Part shown: in pieces, positions 1-6,728 of the stretch
Layout: each line of letters starts with the position of its first letter
Numbering within the stretch: position 1 is the stretch's first letter
Origin: WYEG01 sp049414625
GTDB lineage: Bacteria > Desulfobacterota > Thermodesulfobacteria > Thermodesulfobacteriales > Thermodesulfobacteriaceae
NCBI GenBank assembly: GCA_049414625.1
Contig: JBMSAU010000069.1
Span: 1-10,242, forward strand
Length of the DNA stretch: 10,242 nt
Direction: 5' to 3'
Notes under the pieces: model-generated
Seen by the model: the letters and a program-made list of their open reading frames with translations, nothing else
The model's database searches: none
Told to the model about the DNA's origin: nothing
Made by a program: the position numbers and the translations under genes

Positions 1-1143
1 TTCAGCGGTTTTCTCTTGAGGTTGAAAGATGTTAGTTTTAACCTCATAGGGAGGGACAAAATCACTCTCGGAGACCCTATACACCTCTCTATCAAAGCTA
101 AGAGGCAGGTCCTCAATCTCTTCTTTTCCTTTGCTTTTAGTCCTTTCTTTGATAAAGCTTGAGCGTCTTCCAAAAAGGTCTTCAAGGGCTGAGCTAAAGA
201 GATGAAAAAGGTCTTCCTCCCTTCTAAACCGGACCTCCCACTTGGCAGGATGAACGTTAAAGTCAACAAGCTGAGGGGGGAGAGATATGGAGACTACTCC
301 GGCAGGAAAGCCATAGCTTCCATAATACTTCTTAAGAAGAGAAACAAAGAGCTTTCCCAACCTTTCGTCTTTTACCCATCTTCGGTTGACAAAGAAGTAA
401 AGATACCGCGTATGAGGATAAACCTTCTCTTGGCTTGTAAGAATTAGCTTTAGATGGTAGGGAAGCTTAGCATACTCTTTTGTTAGGAGATACCTCTCAT
501 CGATGGAGAGGAGCTCTGCTAAAATGGCTTCCTCTCTCCCAGCTTCAATCCTGAAATAGGGCTCACCCTCGACAAAGACTTCCCATTTAACCGCAGGATG
601 GCTAAGCATGATTCCCCGTATTATCTCAAGAGCTTTTGCGGTTTCAGTCCTTTTACTTTTTAAAAAGGCTTTTCTTGCAGGAAGATTGGTAAAGAGGTCT
701 TTTACAGAAACTAAGGTCCCTTGCTTTAAGGCTGAAGGCTTAAAGGAGACCTCTTTCCCAAACTCTACATACACCTCATAGCCTGTATCAAGACCCTTAG
801 CGCGGCTTTTAATGGTTAGCTTTGAGACCTCAGCTATGCTTGCGAGAGCCTCTCCCCTAAACCCTAGGGTTAGAAGAGAGTAAAGGTCAGAGAGACTCTT
901 AATCTTGCTAGTTGTGTGCCTTTTAAAAGAAAGCCTCAGGTCCTCAGGCTCCATACCTTCGCCGTCATCATAGACGGTAATCTCCTCCAAACCTCCACCA
1001 TAGAGTTCTATTCGGATTTGAGTTGCTCCGGCATCAAGAGAATTTTCAACAAGCTCTTTCACTACCGAGGCTGGACGATCGATGACCTCGCCGGCAGCGA
1101 TCTTGGCGACAACCTCCTCAGGCAAAAGATTGATTTTTGGCAT
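1..1143 (-). CDS. mutL: DNA mismatch repair protein MutL, N-terminal part (runs off left edge)
   Basis: MutL couples mismatch recognition by MutS to strand incision. The minus strand is open for 381 codons from ATG at 1143 to the window edge, with no stop. The GHKL ATPase motifs are in order: KELVENSLDAGAT at about residues 29-41 (general base E30, Mg-binding N34), DDGEGM at 59-64, RHTTSKI at 75-81 and the ATP-lid motif LGFRGEALASI from 93. The MutL signature DFNVHPAKWEVRF follows at 294-306, with ATP-contacting K301. After about residue 330 the sequence becomes a charged linker, so the C-terminal dimerisation domain, and any endonuclease motif, lies outside the window. An AAGGG at 1149-1153 lies 5 nt before the ATG and supports this start. 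The gene diverges from the pyrR-like gene with only 42 bp between starts. Identification is secure; only length and nuclease type are unknown. Confidence 0.97.
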   Translation of the reverse strand, partial: MPKINLLPEEVVAKIAAGEVIDRPASVVKELVENSLDAGATQIRIELYGGGLEEITVYDDGEGMEPEDLRLSFKRHTTSKIKSLSDLYSLLTLGFRGEALASIAEVSKLTIKSRAKGLDTGYEVYVEFGKEVSFKPSALKQGTLVSVKDLFTNLPARKAFLKSKRTETAKALEIIRGIMLSHPAVKWEVFVEGEPYFRIEAGREEAILAELLSIDERYLLTKEYAKLPYHLKLILTSQEKVYPHTRYLYFFVNRRWVKDERLGKLFVSLLKKYYGSYGFPAGVVSISLPPQLVDFNVHPAKWEVRFRREEDLFHLFSSALEDLFGRRSSFIKERTKSKGKEEIEDLPLSFDREVYRVSESDFVPPYEVKTNIFQPQEKTAE

Positions 1144-1164
1144 CGCAACCCTTGCAATTTTTAA

Positions 1165-1180
1165 AAAGCTGTGTAGCTTT
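1165..1180. repeat. Small inverted repeat in the mutL/pyrR divergent gap
   Basis: AAAGCT at 1165-1170 and AGCTTT at 1175-1180 form a 6-bp dyad with a 4-nt loop, ending 5 nt before the pyrR ATG. It lies where a ribosome binding site would be expected, and no GGAGG-like sequence is visible there. It could be an operator for the divergent pair or a weak hairpin over the pyrR start, or chance in AT-rich DNA. Both promoters must fit into this 42-bp gap or lie inside the opposite gene. Confidence 0.3.
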
Positions 1181-1185
1181 AAAGC

Positions 1186-1725
1186 ATGAGAAAGATTATA
1201 GCAGGACCGAAGAGAATTCAAGCCCTAATCGAAAAGCTTGCAGACAAGGTCTTAGAGAATCATCCTATATTAGAGAGTGTTGCTCTCGTTGGTATCCGTT
1301 GCGGAGGGGTTCCTTTGACAAACCGTCTAAGAGAAATCTTTCACAAAAAGAAGGGTGTCTTAGTTCCCTGCGGATATTTAGACATTACCCTTTATCGGGA
1401 CGATTGGACAAGGATTGCCCATCAGCCCCAGGTTAAAAAAACGGAGATTCCCTTTTCCATAGAGGACTTAAACATTATCTTAGTTGATGATGTGATCTAT
1501 ACAGGAAGAACGGTTCGGGCTGCCCTTGATGCCCTCATCGACCTTGGTCGTCCAAAAAAGATCGAGCTTGCCGTCCTCCTTGACCGCGGAGGGCGAGAGT
1601 TTCCCATTGAGCCGAACTACTGCGCTTTAAAACTAAAAAAACTTGCCCCAGATGAGTATGTAAACGTCTACTTCAAGGAACTTTCGGGCAAGGATGCCAT
1701 CGTCATAGAAACCTACCCATCCTAA
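1186..1725 (+). CDS. pyrR: PyrR-family uracil phosphoribosyltransferase / pyrimidine regulator
   Basis: PyrR-family proteins convert uracil and PRPP to UMP in the cytosol; in many bacteria they also bind pyr mRNA and cause attenuation. At 179 aa the length is typical. Family marks are GIRCGGVPL at 36-44, LDITLYRDD at 65-73, the PRPP-binding motif VDDVIYTGRTVRAALDAL at 100-117 and DRGGREFPI at 133-141. ATG 1186 is the first possible start, because an in-frame TAG lies at 1174, and it fits the family N-terminus. There is no clear Shine-Dalgarno sequence, so initiation may be leaderless or weak. Odd points: the usual pyrophosphate-loop Thr-Arg-Gly is Cys-Gly-Gly here, and several positions tied to RNA binding in Bacillus PyrR are changed. 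No other pyr gene is adjacent. The family call is firm; a regulatory role is uncertain, and it may act only as a phosphoribosyltransferase. Confidence 0.9.
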   Translation: MRKIIAGPKRIQALIEKLADKVLENHPILESVALVGIRCGGVPLTNRLREIFHKKKGVLVPCGYLDITLYRDDWTRIAHQPQVKKTEIPFSIEDLNIILVDDVIYTGRTVRAALDALIDLGRPKKIELAVLLDRGGREFPIEPNYCALKLKKLAPDEYVNVYFKELSGKDAIVIETYPS

Positions 1726-1743
1726 ATTGATAAAAGCCCTATC

Positions 1744-1757
1744 GTGAAAAAGTTCAC
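1744..1757. repeat. Inverted repeat GTGAA-N4-TTCAC in the pyrR/thiC gap
   Basis: A perfect 5-bp dyad (1744-1748 and 1753-1757) lies 18 bp after the pyrR stop. No T-run follows, so it is not a standard intrinsic terminator. Its centre is 33 bp, about three helical turns, from the centre of the next dyad. It could be an operator half of a regulatory pair, but 5-bp dyads also occur by chance. Confidence 0.3.
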
Positions 1758-1776
1758 TTAAGCTAATCAAACCTCG

Positions 1777-1790
1777 CTAATATACATTAG
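1777..1790. repeat. Inverted repeat CTAAT-N4-ATTAG just upstream of the thiC -10 box
   Basis: A perfect 5-bp dyad (1777-1781 and 1786-1790) occupies the spacer immediately before the -10 hexamer at 1793, where a bound repressor would block RNA polymerase. It is a candidate operator. The low base complexity keeps confidence low. Confidence 0.35.
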
Positions 1791-1792
1791 AT

Positions 1793-1798
1793 TATAAT
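1793..1798 (+). promoter_or_regulatory. Consensus -10 box TATAAT upstream of thiC
   Basis: A perfect TATAAT lies 36 bp before the thiC ATG, inside the 103-bp gap after pyrR. No good TTGACA-like -35 sits 16-18 bp upstream, and there is no TGn extension, so the promoter may be weak or activator-dependent. The short leader of about 25-30 nt leaves no room for a riboswitch between this box and the gene. Confidence 0.45.
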
Positions 1799-1818
1799 AA
1801 AAATATTCACAATGTTGT

Positions 1819-1823
1819 GGAGG
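1819..1823 (+). promoter_or_regulatory. Ribosome binding site that fixes the thiC start
   Basis: GGAGG lies 5 nt before ATG 1829. An in-frame GTG at 1817 overlaps this GGAGG and would add four residues, but it has no binding site of its own, so ATG 1829 is preferred. Confidence 0.85.
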
Positions 1824-1828
1824 GTAAC

Positions 1829-3139
1829 ATGGATAAGACGCTTAAAGAATTGGCAAAAGAGGGTCGAATTACACCGGAGATGGAGGTTTGCGCAAAGGCT
1901 GAGGGTGTTTCTCCGGATTATATTCGGGAGGGCATAGCTCAGGGGACGATCGTTCTCTGCAAAAACAAGAAGAGTAATCTCGCTAAGCCTTGTGCCATCG
2001 GTAAAGGTCTAAGAACCAAAGTTAATGTAAACATTGGGACCTCGAAGGATAGGGTGAACATCGAGGAAGAGCTTAAAAAGCTTGAGATAGCGATAAAGTA
2101 TGGAGCCGATGCTGTGATGGACCTTTCAACAGGGGGCGACCTTGACGAGATAAGAAAGGTCATCCGGGAAAATTGCCCAGTCCCTCTTGGCACAGTTCCT
2201 ATCTATCAAGCAGCCATTGAAGCCGTTGAAATCCATAAAAAATCGATGGTGCAGATGACGGTATCAGAGATTTTTAAAGTTATTGAGAAACACGCAGAGC
2301 AGGGCGTTGACTTTATGACTGTTCATTGTGGAATAACAAGGGAAGGATTAGAAAGGCTTAAGAACAAGGAAAGGGTTTTGGGGGTTGTGTCTCGAGGGGG
2401 TTCCTTCATCATCGAATGGATGGTCTACAACAACAAAGAAAATCCTCTTTATGAATACTTTGATGAGCTCTTAGAGATTGCGAGAGCCTACGATGTGACG
2501 CTTTCTTTAGGGGATGGGCTTAGACCGGGATGTCTTGCCGATGCTACAGATGCCTCTCAAATTCATGAGCTCATCATCCTTGGTGAGCTAACCTTGAGAG
2601 CTTGGGACAAGGGCGTGCAAGTTATGATCGAGGGTCCAGGACATGTGCCCATAAATCAGATCGAGGCAAATGTCCTTTTACAGAAGAAGCTCTGCCATGG
2701 AGCCCCCTTCTATGTGCTTGGACCCTTGCCAACAGACATTGCTCCAGGCTACGACCATCTTGTCTCAGCAATCGGTGGAGCGATAGCCGGGGCAGCTGGT
2801 GCAGACTTTCTCTGCTATGTCACGCCAGCAGAACACTTAAGGCTTCCTACCTTGGAGGACGTGAAGGAAGGGCTTATTGCCGGAAAGATAGCAGCTCACA
2901 TCGCAGACTTGGCAAAGGGAATAAAAGGGGCTTGGGAGTGGGACCTTGAGATGGCTAAAGCCAGGGCTGAGCTTGACTGGGAAAGACAGATCGAGCTATC
3001 CATCGACCCTGAAAAAGCAAGGAGATACCGGATGGAAGGCGGGATCTCAAGAAGTAAAGCCTGCACCATGTGCGGAGAATACTGCGCTATAAAGGTCTTT
3101 GAGCATGCTTACAAAAGATTAGTCGGAAGATCTGCTTAA
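1829..3139 (+). CDS. thiC: Phosphomethylpyrimidine synthase, short ThiC form (or BzaF-like paralogue)
   Basis: ThiC is a radical-SAM enzyme that rearranges aminoimidazole ribotide (AIR) to HMP phosphate, the pyrimidine half of thiamine. The 436-residue protein carries the family core: GTVPIYQA at 121-128, MTVHCGIT at 163-170, SRGGSF at 188-193, SLGDGLRPG at 226-234, MIEGPGHVP at 266-274, LGPLPTDIAPGYDH at 297-310 and YVTPAEHLRLP at 330-340. H272 and H336 match the metal-ligand histidines known in Caulobacter ThiC. The C-terminal iron-sulfur motif is C412-x2-C415-x3-C419, one residue shorter than the CX2CX4C of long ThiC such as E. coli. The N-terminal domain of long ThiC is absent. No TPP riboswitch and no other thiamine gene are seen. 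BzaF, which makes 5-hydroxybenzimidazole from the same substrate for anaerobic B12 synthesis, is a close paralogue and cannot be excluded. The last 53 nt overlap the convergent emrB 3' end. Confidence 0.9.
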   Translation: MDKTLKELAKEGRITPEMEVCAKAEGVSPDYIREGIAQGTIVLCKNKKSNLAKPCAIGKGLRTKVNVNIGTSKDRVNIEEELKKLEIAIKYGADAVMDLSTGGDLDEIRKVIRENCPVPLGTVPIYQAAIEAVEIHKKSMVQMTVSEIFKVIEKHAEQGVDFMTVHCGITREGLERLKNKERVLGVVSRGGSFIIEWMVYNNKENPLYEYFDELLEIARAYDVTLSLGDGLRPGCLADATDASQIHELIILGELTLRAWDKGVQVMIEGPGHVPINQIEANVLLQKKLCHGAPFYVLGPLPTDIAPGYDHLVSAIGGAIAGAAGADFLCYVTPAEHLRLPTLEDVKEGLIAGKIAAHIADLAKGIKGAWEWDLEMAKARAELDWERQIELSIDPEKARRYRMEGGISRSKACTMCGEYCAIKVFEHAYKRLVGRSA

Positions 3140-4673
3140 GGTGTTTAGACTGGATTAGAAAAAGAAGGATAAGAAAGGACCCACCAAGAAGCCCCCAGTA
3201 GGCTACCATCCTAAAGGTTTCTTGAAAACCCCAGCTTAAAGCCTGCACATACTCAGCATGATAAATAAGGGCAGAAACCTTCTTCTCAGCGATATCCTCG
3301 CTAAAAAATTGGTTTGCTAAGGGTAGTTTTTCCTGTAAAAAATAGGAAACATAGGTTGGGTCTTGAAGCTCCGTTAGGCGCTGAAAGTTTTTGTTTGTGT
3401 AGAATTCTAAATGGTTGGTAGCAAGGGCTGTTCCAAAGGATCCCCCAACAAAGCGTTGATAGTGCATGAGGACAACGCCAAGCCCAGTCTTTTCCCCAAG
3501 GCGTCTTAGCGAAAGGGCAGTAAGCGGGGCAAAGAAGGTCCCCATAGAGATGCCAAGGGGAATGGTGAGGATTGCTGCCCTTGAGGCTTCCGTGTAGTAG
3601 TTTAGCTGAGGGATGAGAAAGTAGGTGGTGATAAAAAAGAGGAGAAGGCTTATGAAAAGGATTATACCGGGAGCAATTCTGTCTGAGAGGTAGCCTGAGA
3701 CGATGCTAAATATGCCGATGAAGATGGCAAAGGCTAAGATGTGAATTCCTGCTTGAAAAGTGGTCAGCCCCTTTAGGTTTTCGTAGTAGAGGGGTAGGAG
3801 GTAGAAGACCTGATACATCCCGAACCCAAGGGTAAAGAAGTGCATCCCCATGGGCAATCCAAATTCAGGGATCTTGTAGATAGAAAGGTCAATGAGCGGG
3901 GTTTTAGAGCGAAGCTCGTTCATGAAGTAGAGGCAAAAGAGGGCAAGGCTTGAGAAGAGAAGTATAGGAATGATGGGGGATTGAAACCAGCCAAGCTGTT
4001 GCCCTTTAGAGAGCATGATGAGAAGGGATATGGTTGCCGAGGCAATAAAGATATAGCTCAATAGATTAAACTGAAAATAGCCCTGCCTTCCTATCTCTTT
4101 TGGAAGAAGGGCAAGGGCTGCGATAACATTTACCACTCCGATGGGCACGTTAACAAAGAAGATCCATCTCCAGGAAAGGTGTTCGGTGATTAAGCCTCCA
4201 AGGGTTGGACCAAGGGCTGGAGCAAAGCTTACACCGAGCCCAAATATCCCCATGGCAAGCCCTCTTTTCTCCGGAGGATAGATGCTTACAAGCAAAGTTT
4301 GCGTAGTTGCGGCAAGAAAGGCTTCTCCAATGCCCTGGATGACCCTAAAAAGGATCATTTGAGGGAGGCTTTGAGCAATTCCGCAAAGAAAGCTTGCCAA
4401 GGTGAAGACAGATAGTCCAAAGATAAAGCAGTAGGAATAACCAAGGTATTTAGCAAAGTTTTCTACAAAGAGAAGAGCGGTTGCTGCAGCCATCATGTAG
4501 CTTGTGACAACCCATTGGATGCCGTAGAGGTCGGTTGATAGAGGACCCATCATCTTTGGGACGACAATGTCAACGATGGTTGTGTCAAGGATAGCCATGA
4601 AAAAGCCAGTCATAAGAACAAAGGTGATAAGGAGCCTTTCCTTTGGGGAAACGGGATAGTAGAAGTCTTTCAT
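3087..4673 (-). CDS. emrB: DHA2-family MFS multidrug efflux transporter, EmrB-like
   Basis: This inner-membrane drug/proton antiporter has 528 aa and enough hydrophobic stretches for the 14 helices of the DHA2 family. Marks are LDTTIVDIVVP at 29-39 in helix 1 (motif D1), the helix-4 RVIQGIGEA at 110-118, the antiporter motif C GLGVSFAPALGPTLGG at 145-160, and WRWIFFVNVPIG at 168-179. Its ATG overlaps the emrA stop as ATGA (4670-4673), so translation is probably coupled. EmrB works with EmrA and an outer-membrane TolC-type channel, which is not encoded here. Substrates cannot be told from sequence. The gene ends inside the 3' end of the convergent thiC gene, leaving no space for a terminator between them. 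Confidence in family is high; the gene name follows from the pairing with an EmrA-type protein. Confidence 0.93.
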   Translation of the reverse strand: MKDFYYPVSPKERLLITFVLMTGFFMAILDTTIVDIVVPKMMGPLSTDLYGIQWVVTSYMMAAATALLFVENFAKYLGYSYCFIFGLSVFTLASFLCGIAQSLPQMILFRVIQGIGEAFLAATTQTLLVSIYPPEKRGLAMGIFGLGVSFAPALGPTLGGLITEHLSWRWIFFVNVPIGVVNVIAALALLPKEIGRQGYFQFNLLSYIFIASATISLLIMLSKGQQLGWFQSPIIPILLFSSLALFCLYFMNELRSKTPLIDLSIYKIPEFGLPMGMHFFTLGFGMYQVFYLLPLYYENLKGLTTFQAGIHILAFAIFIGIFSIVSGYLSDRIAPGIILFISLLLFFITTYFLIPQLNYYTEASRAAILTIPLGISMGTFFAPLTALSLRRLGEKTGLGVVLMHYQRFVGGSFGTALATNHLEFYTNKNFQRLTELQDPTYVSYFLQEKLPLANQFFSEDIAEKKVSALIYHAEYVQALSWGFQETFRMVAYWGLLGGSFLILLFLIQSKHLKQIFRLIFCKHAQRPL

Positions 4674-5800
4674 TGCCTTATACGCTTTATCTCAACTTCA
4701 CCGCCAAGACCCACCCTTAGAAGGTGCATAGGACCTTTTTTCAAGCGAATTTTTACTGGAACCCTTTGGGCAAGCTTCGTGAATTCTCCCGCAGATATAT
4801 CCCTTGGCACAAGGGCAAAAGTTGCTGCGGTTGCCGCTAAGACCTCTTCCACCTCCCCTTCAAACTCGACATCCGGATAGCTATCAAGCCGAACCTTAGC
4901 CGGAGCCCCTTTTACCACTCCTTTAAGCTTAGTTTCTTCAAGAAGGACAAGGACATAAAAGCTCTTTGGGTCAACGATAGCAAAAACAGGCTGCCCTGGA
5001 GAAACCACATCCCCGACGGAACGGAACTTTTTAACGATGATCCCTGAGACTGGGCTCTCAAGCTTTGTATTCTGGTAGTAAAATTTTAGCTCCTCAAGCT
5101 GTTTGAATAGGGATTCCTCTTGTGCAGCTAAGGCTGAAGCCTTTGCTCTGAGGCTTAAAACTGCCTTCTCCTCGTTTAGGGCAAGCTTTAGGTCTTTCTC
5201 GAGGCTTTGTTTTTCCTTGGCAAGGGCTTCCTTTTTTGCCCGAAGAGCCTCGATGCGATGCTTTAGCTCCTCTTCTTGCGTTCTTACAAGCTCAAGGCTT
5301 TGCCTTGAGACCAATCCCTCCTTGAAGAGGGCTTCATACCTCTTTCTATCCCTTTCAGCCTGCTCAAGGCTTGCCTTGACCGCAGCTATTTCCTCATCAA
5401 CCGCCCTCATCTCCTCAAGAACCCTTGCCATACCAAGGCGGGCTTTATCTGCTTTAAGGGGGATGCTTCCTGCTATCCTTTCAGCCTCCCTCTCAAGGCT
5501 TTCTCTCTCCTTTCTTACCCTTTCTATTTCAGCTGAAAGAGCTAAAACCTTGCTTCTATAATCCTCAGTCTCAAGCTCGGCAAGCACCTCCCCTTCCTTT
5601 ACTTCATCCCCCTCTTTTTTATAGAGTTTGACAATCCTTCCGTTAACCTTGGTAAAGCTTGCGTAAACTAAGGTGTCAGCCTGGACAAACACCGCATTCG
5701 TTGTGGCATACATATAGCCTCGATAAAGGTAGTAGACGAAAAAACCTACAAATATCAAGAAAAGAAGGATAAGGAGAGGGAAGACAAGACGTTTATTCAA
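4670..5800 (-). CDS. emrA: EmrA/HlyD-type membrane fusion protein of an efflux pump
   Basis: This periplasmic adaptor links the EmrB transporter to an outer-membrane channel. The 376-residue protein has a short cytoplasmic N-terminus, one membrane anchor at about 5-26, and a first lipoyl half-motif around 50-76 (GRIVKLYKKEGDEVKEGEVLAELE region). A long Glu/Lys/Arg/Leu-rich coiled-coil hairpin follows at about 79-245, then the second lipoyl half at 248-275 (SPVSGIIVKKFRSVGDVVSPG region) and a beta-barrel domain at about 277-353. The stretch SAGEFTKLAQRVPVKIRL at 336-353 matches the conserved EmrA C-terminal motif. The start is TTG at 5800, overlapping the last 8 nt of proC. A TGGAG at 5808-5812, 7 nt upstream, supports it, and no ATG or GTG precedes the anchor in frame. 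It is the middle gene of proC-emrA-emrB. Confidence 0.93.
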   Translation of the reverse strand: MNKRLVFPLLILLFLIFVGFFVYYLYRGYMYATTNAVFVQADTLVYASFTKVNGRIVKLYKKEGDEVKEGEVLAELETEDYRSKVLALSAEIERVRKERESLEREAERIAGSIPLKADKARLGMARVLEEMRAVDEEIAAVKASLEQAERDRKRYEALFKEGLVSRQSLELVRTQEEELKHRIEALRAKKEALAKEKQSLEKDLKLALNEEKAVLSLRAKASALAAQEESLFKQLEELKFYYQNTKLESPVSGIIVKKFRSVGDVVSPGQPVFAIVDPKSFYVLVLLEETKLKGVVKGAPAKVRLDSYPDVEFEGEVEEVLAATAATFALVPRDISAGEFTKLAQRVPVKIRLKKGPMHLLRVGLGGEVEIKRIRQ

Positions 5801-6605
5801 CCTTTAGCTCCAGGCTCCTTAAGTAGGCTTTTTTAATGGCTGATATTATAACTCCGTGGAAGCCTTTTTCATACAGAGCTTCAAGGGCGGCAATCGTTGT
5901 CCCCCCAGGGGAGGAAACCATGCTTTTAACCTCGTAGGGTGACTTTTTGGTTTGGCTCATAAGCTCAACGGTTCCCCTTACGGTCTCAAGGGCTAAGGTT
6001 TCGGCTAAGTCCCGTGGTAATCCTACGAGCACTCCAGCATCAGTCAAGGCTTCAATAAATAGAGCCACATAGGCTGGACCGCTTCCTGAAAGGGCGGTGA
6101 CCGCATCCATGTAGCGCTCCTCTGAAGTTAGGGCTAAACCAACCGTTGAGAAGAGGCGCTTGGCAAACTCTAAGTCCTCATCAAGAGCAAAGCTCCCTTT
6201 GCTTATTACGCTTACAGCTTTTCCGACGATGGCGCAGGTGTTCGGCATAACCCTTATGAGCCTTGTCCCCTCGGGGAGCCTTTTTTCGTAAAACTTTATG
6301 GGTAAGCCAGCGGCAACGCTTATGAGGAGATGATTGGGGGTCACGCTGTCTTTAATCTCGGCTAAAACCCCTTCCATGACCTGGGGCTTTACCGCAAGGA
6401 TAACCGTTGTCTTTTTCTGCAAAACTGTTGGATTTTCAGAGGTTGTTGAGACTCCGTAAAATTCTTCTAAGTACTGCCGTCTTTCTCCGTTTGGCTCAGA
6501 CACAAGGATTTCTGTAGGCTTATAGAGCTTGCTATTCAAGAAGCCCCTTATCAAAGCCTCAGCCATCATCCCCCCACCGATAAAACCAATGCCCTGCCTT
6601 TTCAT
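5793..6605 (-). CDS. proC: Pyrroline-5-carboxylate reductase
   Basis: ProC reduces 1-pyrroline-5-carboxylate to L-proline with NAD(P)H, the last step of proline synthesis, in the cytosol. At 270 aa the length is typical. The Rossmann dinucleotide motif GFIGGGMMAEAL lies at 7-18, a VMPNTCAIVGK stretch mid-protein corresponds to the family MPN motif, and the C-terminal dimerisation domain has SGSGPAYV at 173-180 and SPGGTTIAALEAL at 232-244, which carries the substrate-binding threonines. Start ATG 6605 has a G-rich binding site (GGGGG, 6611-6615) 5 nt upstream. It is first in a three-gene minus-strand run; the emrA TTG start lies within its last codons. The link with efflux genes is probably only shared transcription. 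Identification is secure. Confidence 0.96.
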   Translation of the reverse strand: MKRQGIGFIGGGMMAEALIRGFLNSKLYKPTEILVSEPNGERRQYLEEFYGVSTTSENPTVLQKKTTVILAVKPQVMEGVLAEIKDSVTPNHLLISVAAGLPIKFYEKRLPEGTRLIRVMPNTCAIVGKAVSVISKGSFALDEDLEFAKRLFSTVGLALTSEERYMDAVTALSGSGPAYVALFIEALTDAGVLVGLPRDLAETLALETVRGTVELMSQTKKSPYEVKSMVSSPGGTTIAALEALYEKGFHGVIISAIKKAYLRSLELKVE

Positions 6606-6643
6606 CTCTTCCCCCGTTGAGAAAGGTTTTACTTAGATTAGAA

Positions 6644-6671
6644 AATTTAGCATATCTTTTGGACATGTCAT
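6644..6671 (-). promoter_or_regulatory. Possible proC-emrAB promoter
   Basis: Read on the minus strand, ATGACA (6671-6666) is followed after 16 nt by TAAATT (6649-6644), about 38 nt before the proC ATG. Both hexamers match the sigma70 consensus only partly. The position is sensible for the divergent gap, but the call is weak. Confidence 0.35.
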
Positions 6672-6700
6672 CCATCCTTCTTTGCCACTACGAAATTTTC

Positions 6701-6728
6701 TTGACTACTAAGAATTTTTAATTATAGA
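6701..6728 (+). promoter_or_regulatory. Sigma70-like promoter of the receptor-kinase operon
   Basis: TTGACT at 6701-6706 and TATAGA at 6723-6728 are separated by 16 bp. The -35 matches consensus at 5 of 6 bases and the -10 at 4 of 6. Transcription would begin near 6735, about 60 nt before the receptor ATG. The -10 lies inside the first units of the tandem repeat at 6712-6778. Confidence 0.5.

Noticed and set aside
202..447. Plus-strand open frame of 81 codons
   Set aside because: It lies antisense inside mutL, whose minus-strand translation carries the NVHPAK motif over this stretch; the plus-strand product looks like no known protein.
916..1164. Plus-strand open frame of 82 codons
   Set aside because: It is antisense to the mutL ATPase motifs and has no ribosome binding site.
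1137..1436. Plus-strand open frame of 99 codons
   Set aside because: It overlaps pyrR in another frame; the pyrR frame holds all the family motifs.
1744..1757. Intrinsic terminator of pyrR
   Set aside because: The stem is only 5 bp and no T-run follows.
1817..1828. GTG start for thiC at 1817
   Set aside because: The GTG overlaps the GGAGG that serves ATG 1829 and lacks its own binding site.
1726..1828. TPP or cobalamin riboswitch before thiC
   Set aside because: No conserved riboswitch blocks are visible and the space downstream of the -10 box is far too short.
1939..2193. Minus-strand open frame within thiC
   Set aside because: Shadow of conserved ThiC sequence on the other strand.
2602..2949. 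Plus-strand open frame of 115 codons within thiC
   Set aside because: Out-of-frame shadow over the GPGHVP to AEHLRLP core of ThiC.
5103..5561. Plus-strand open frame of 152 codons rich in Ser, Arg, Leu and Ala
   Set aside because: Antisense of the EmrA coiled coil, whose Glu/Lys/Leu repeats yield a long stop-free opposite strand.
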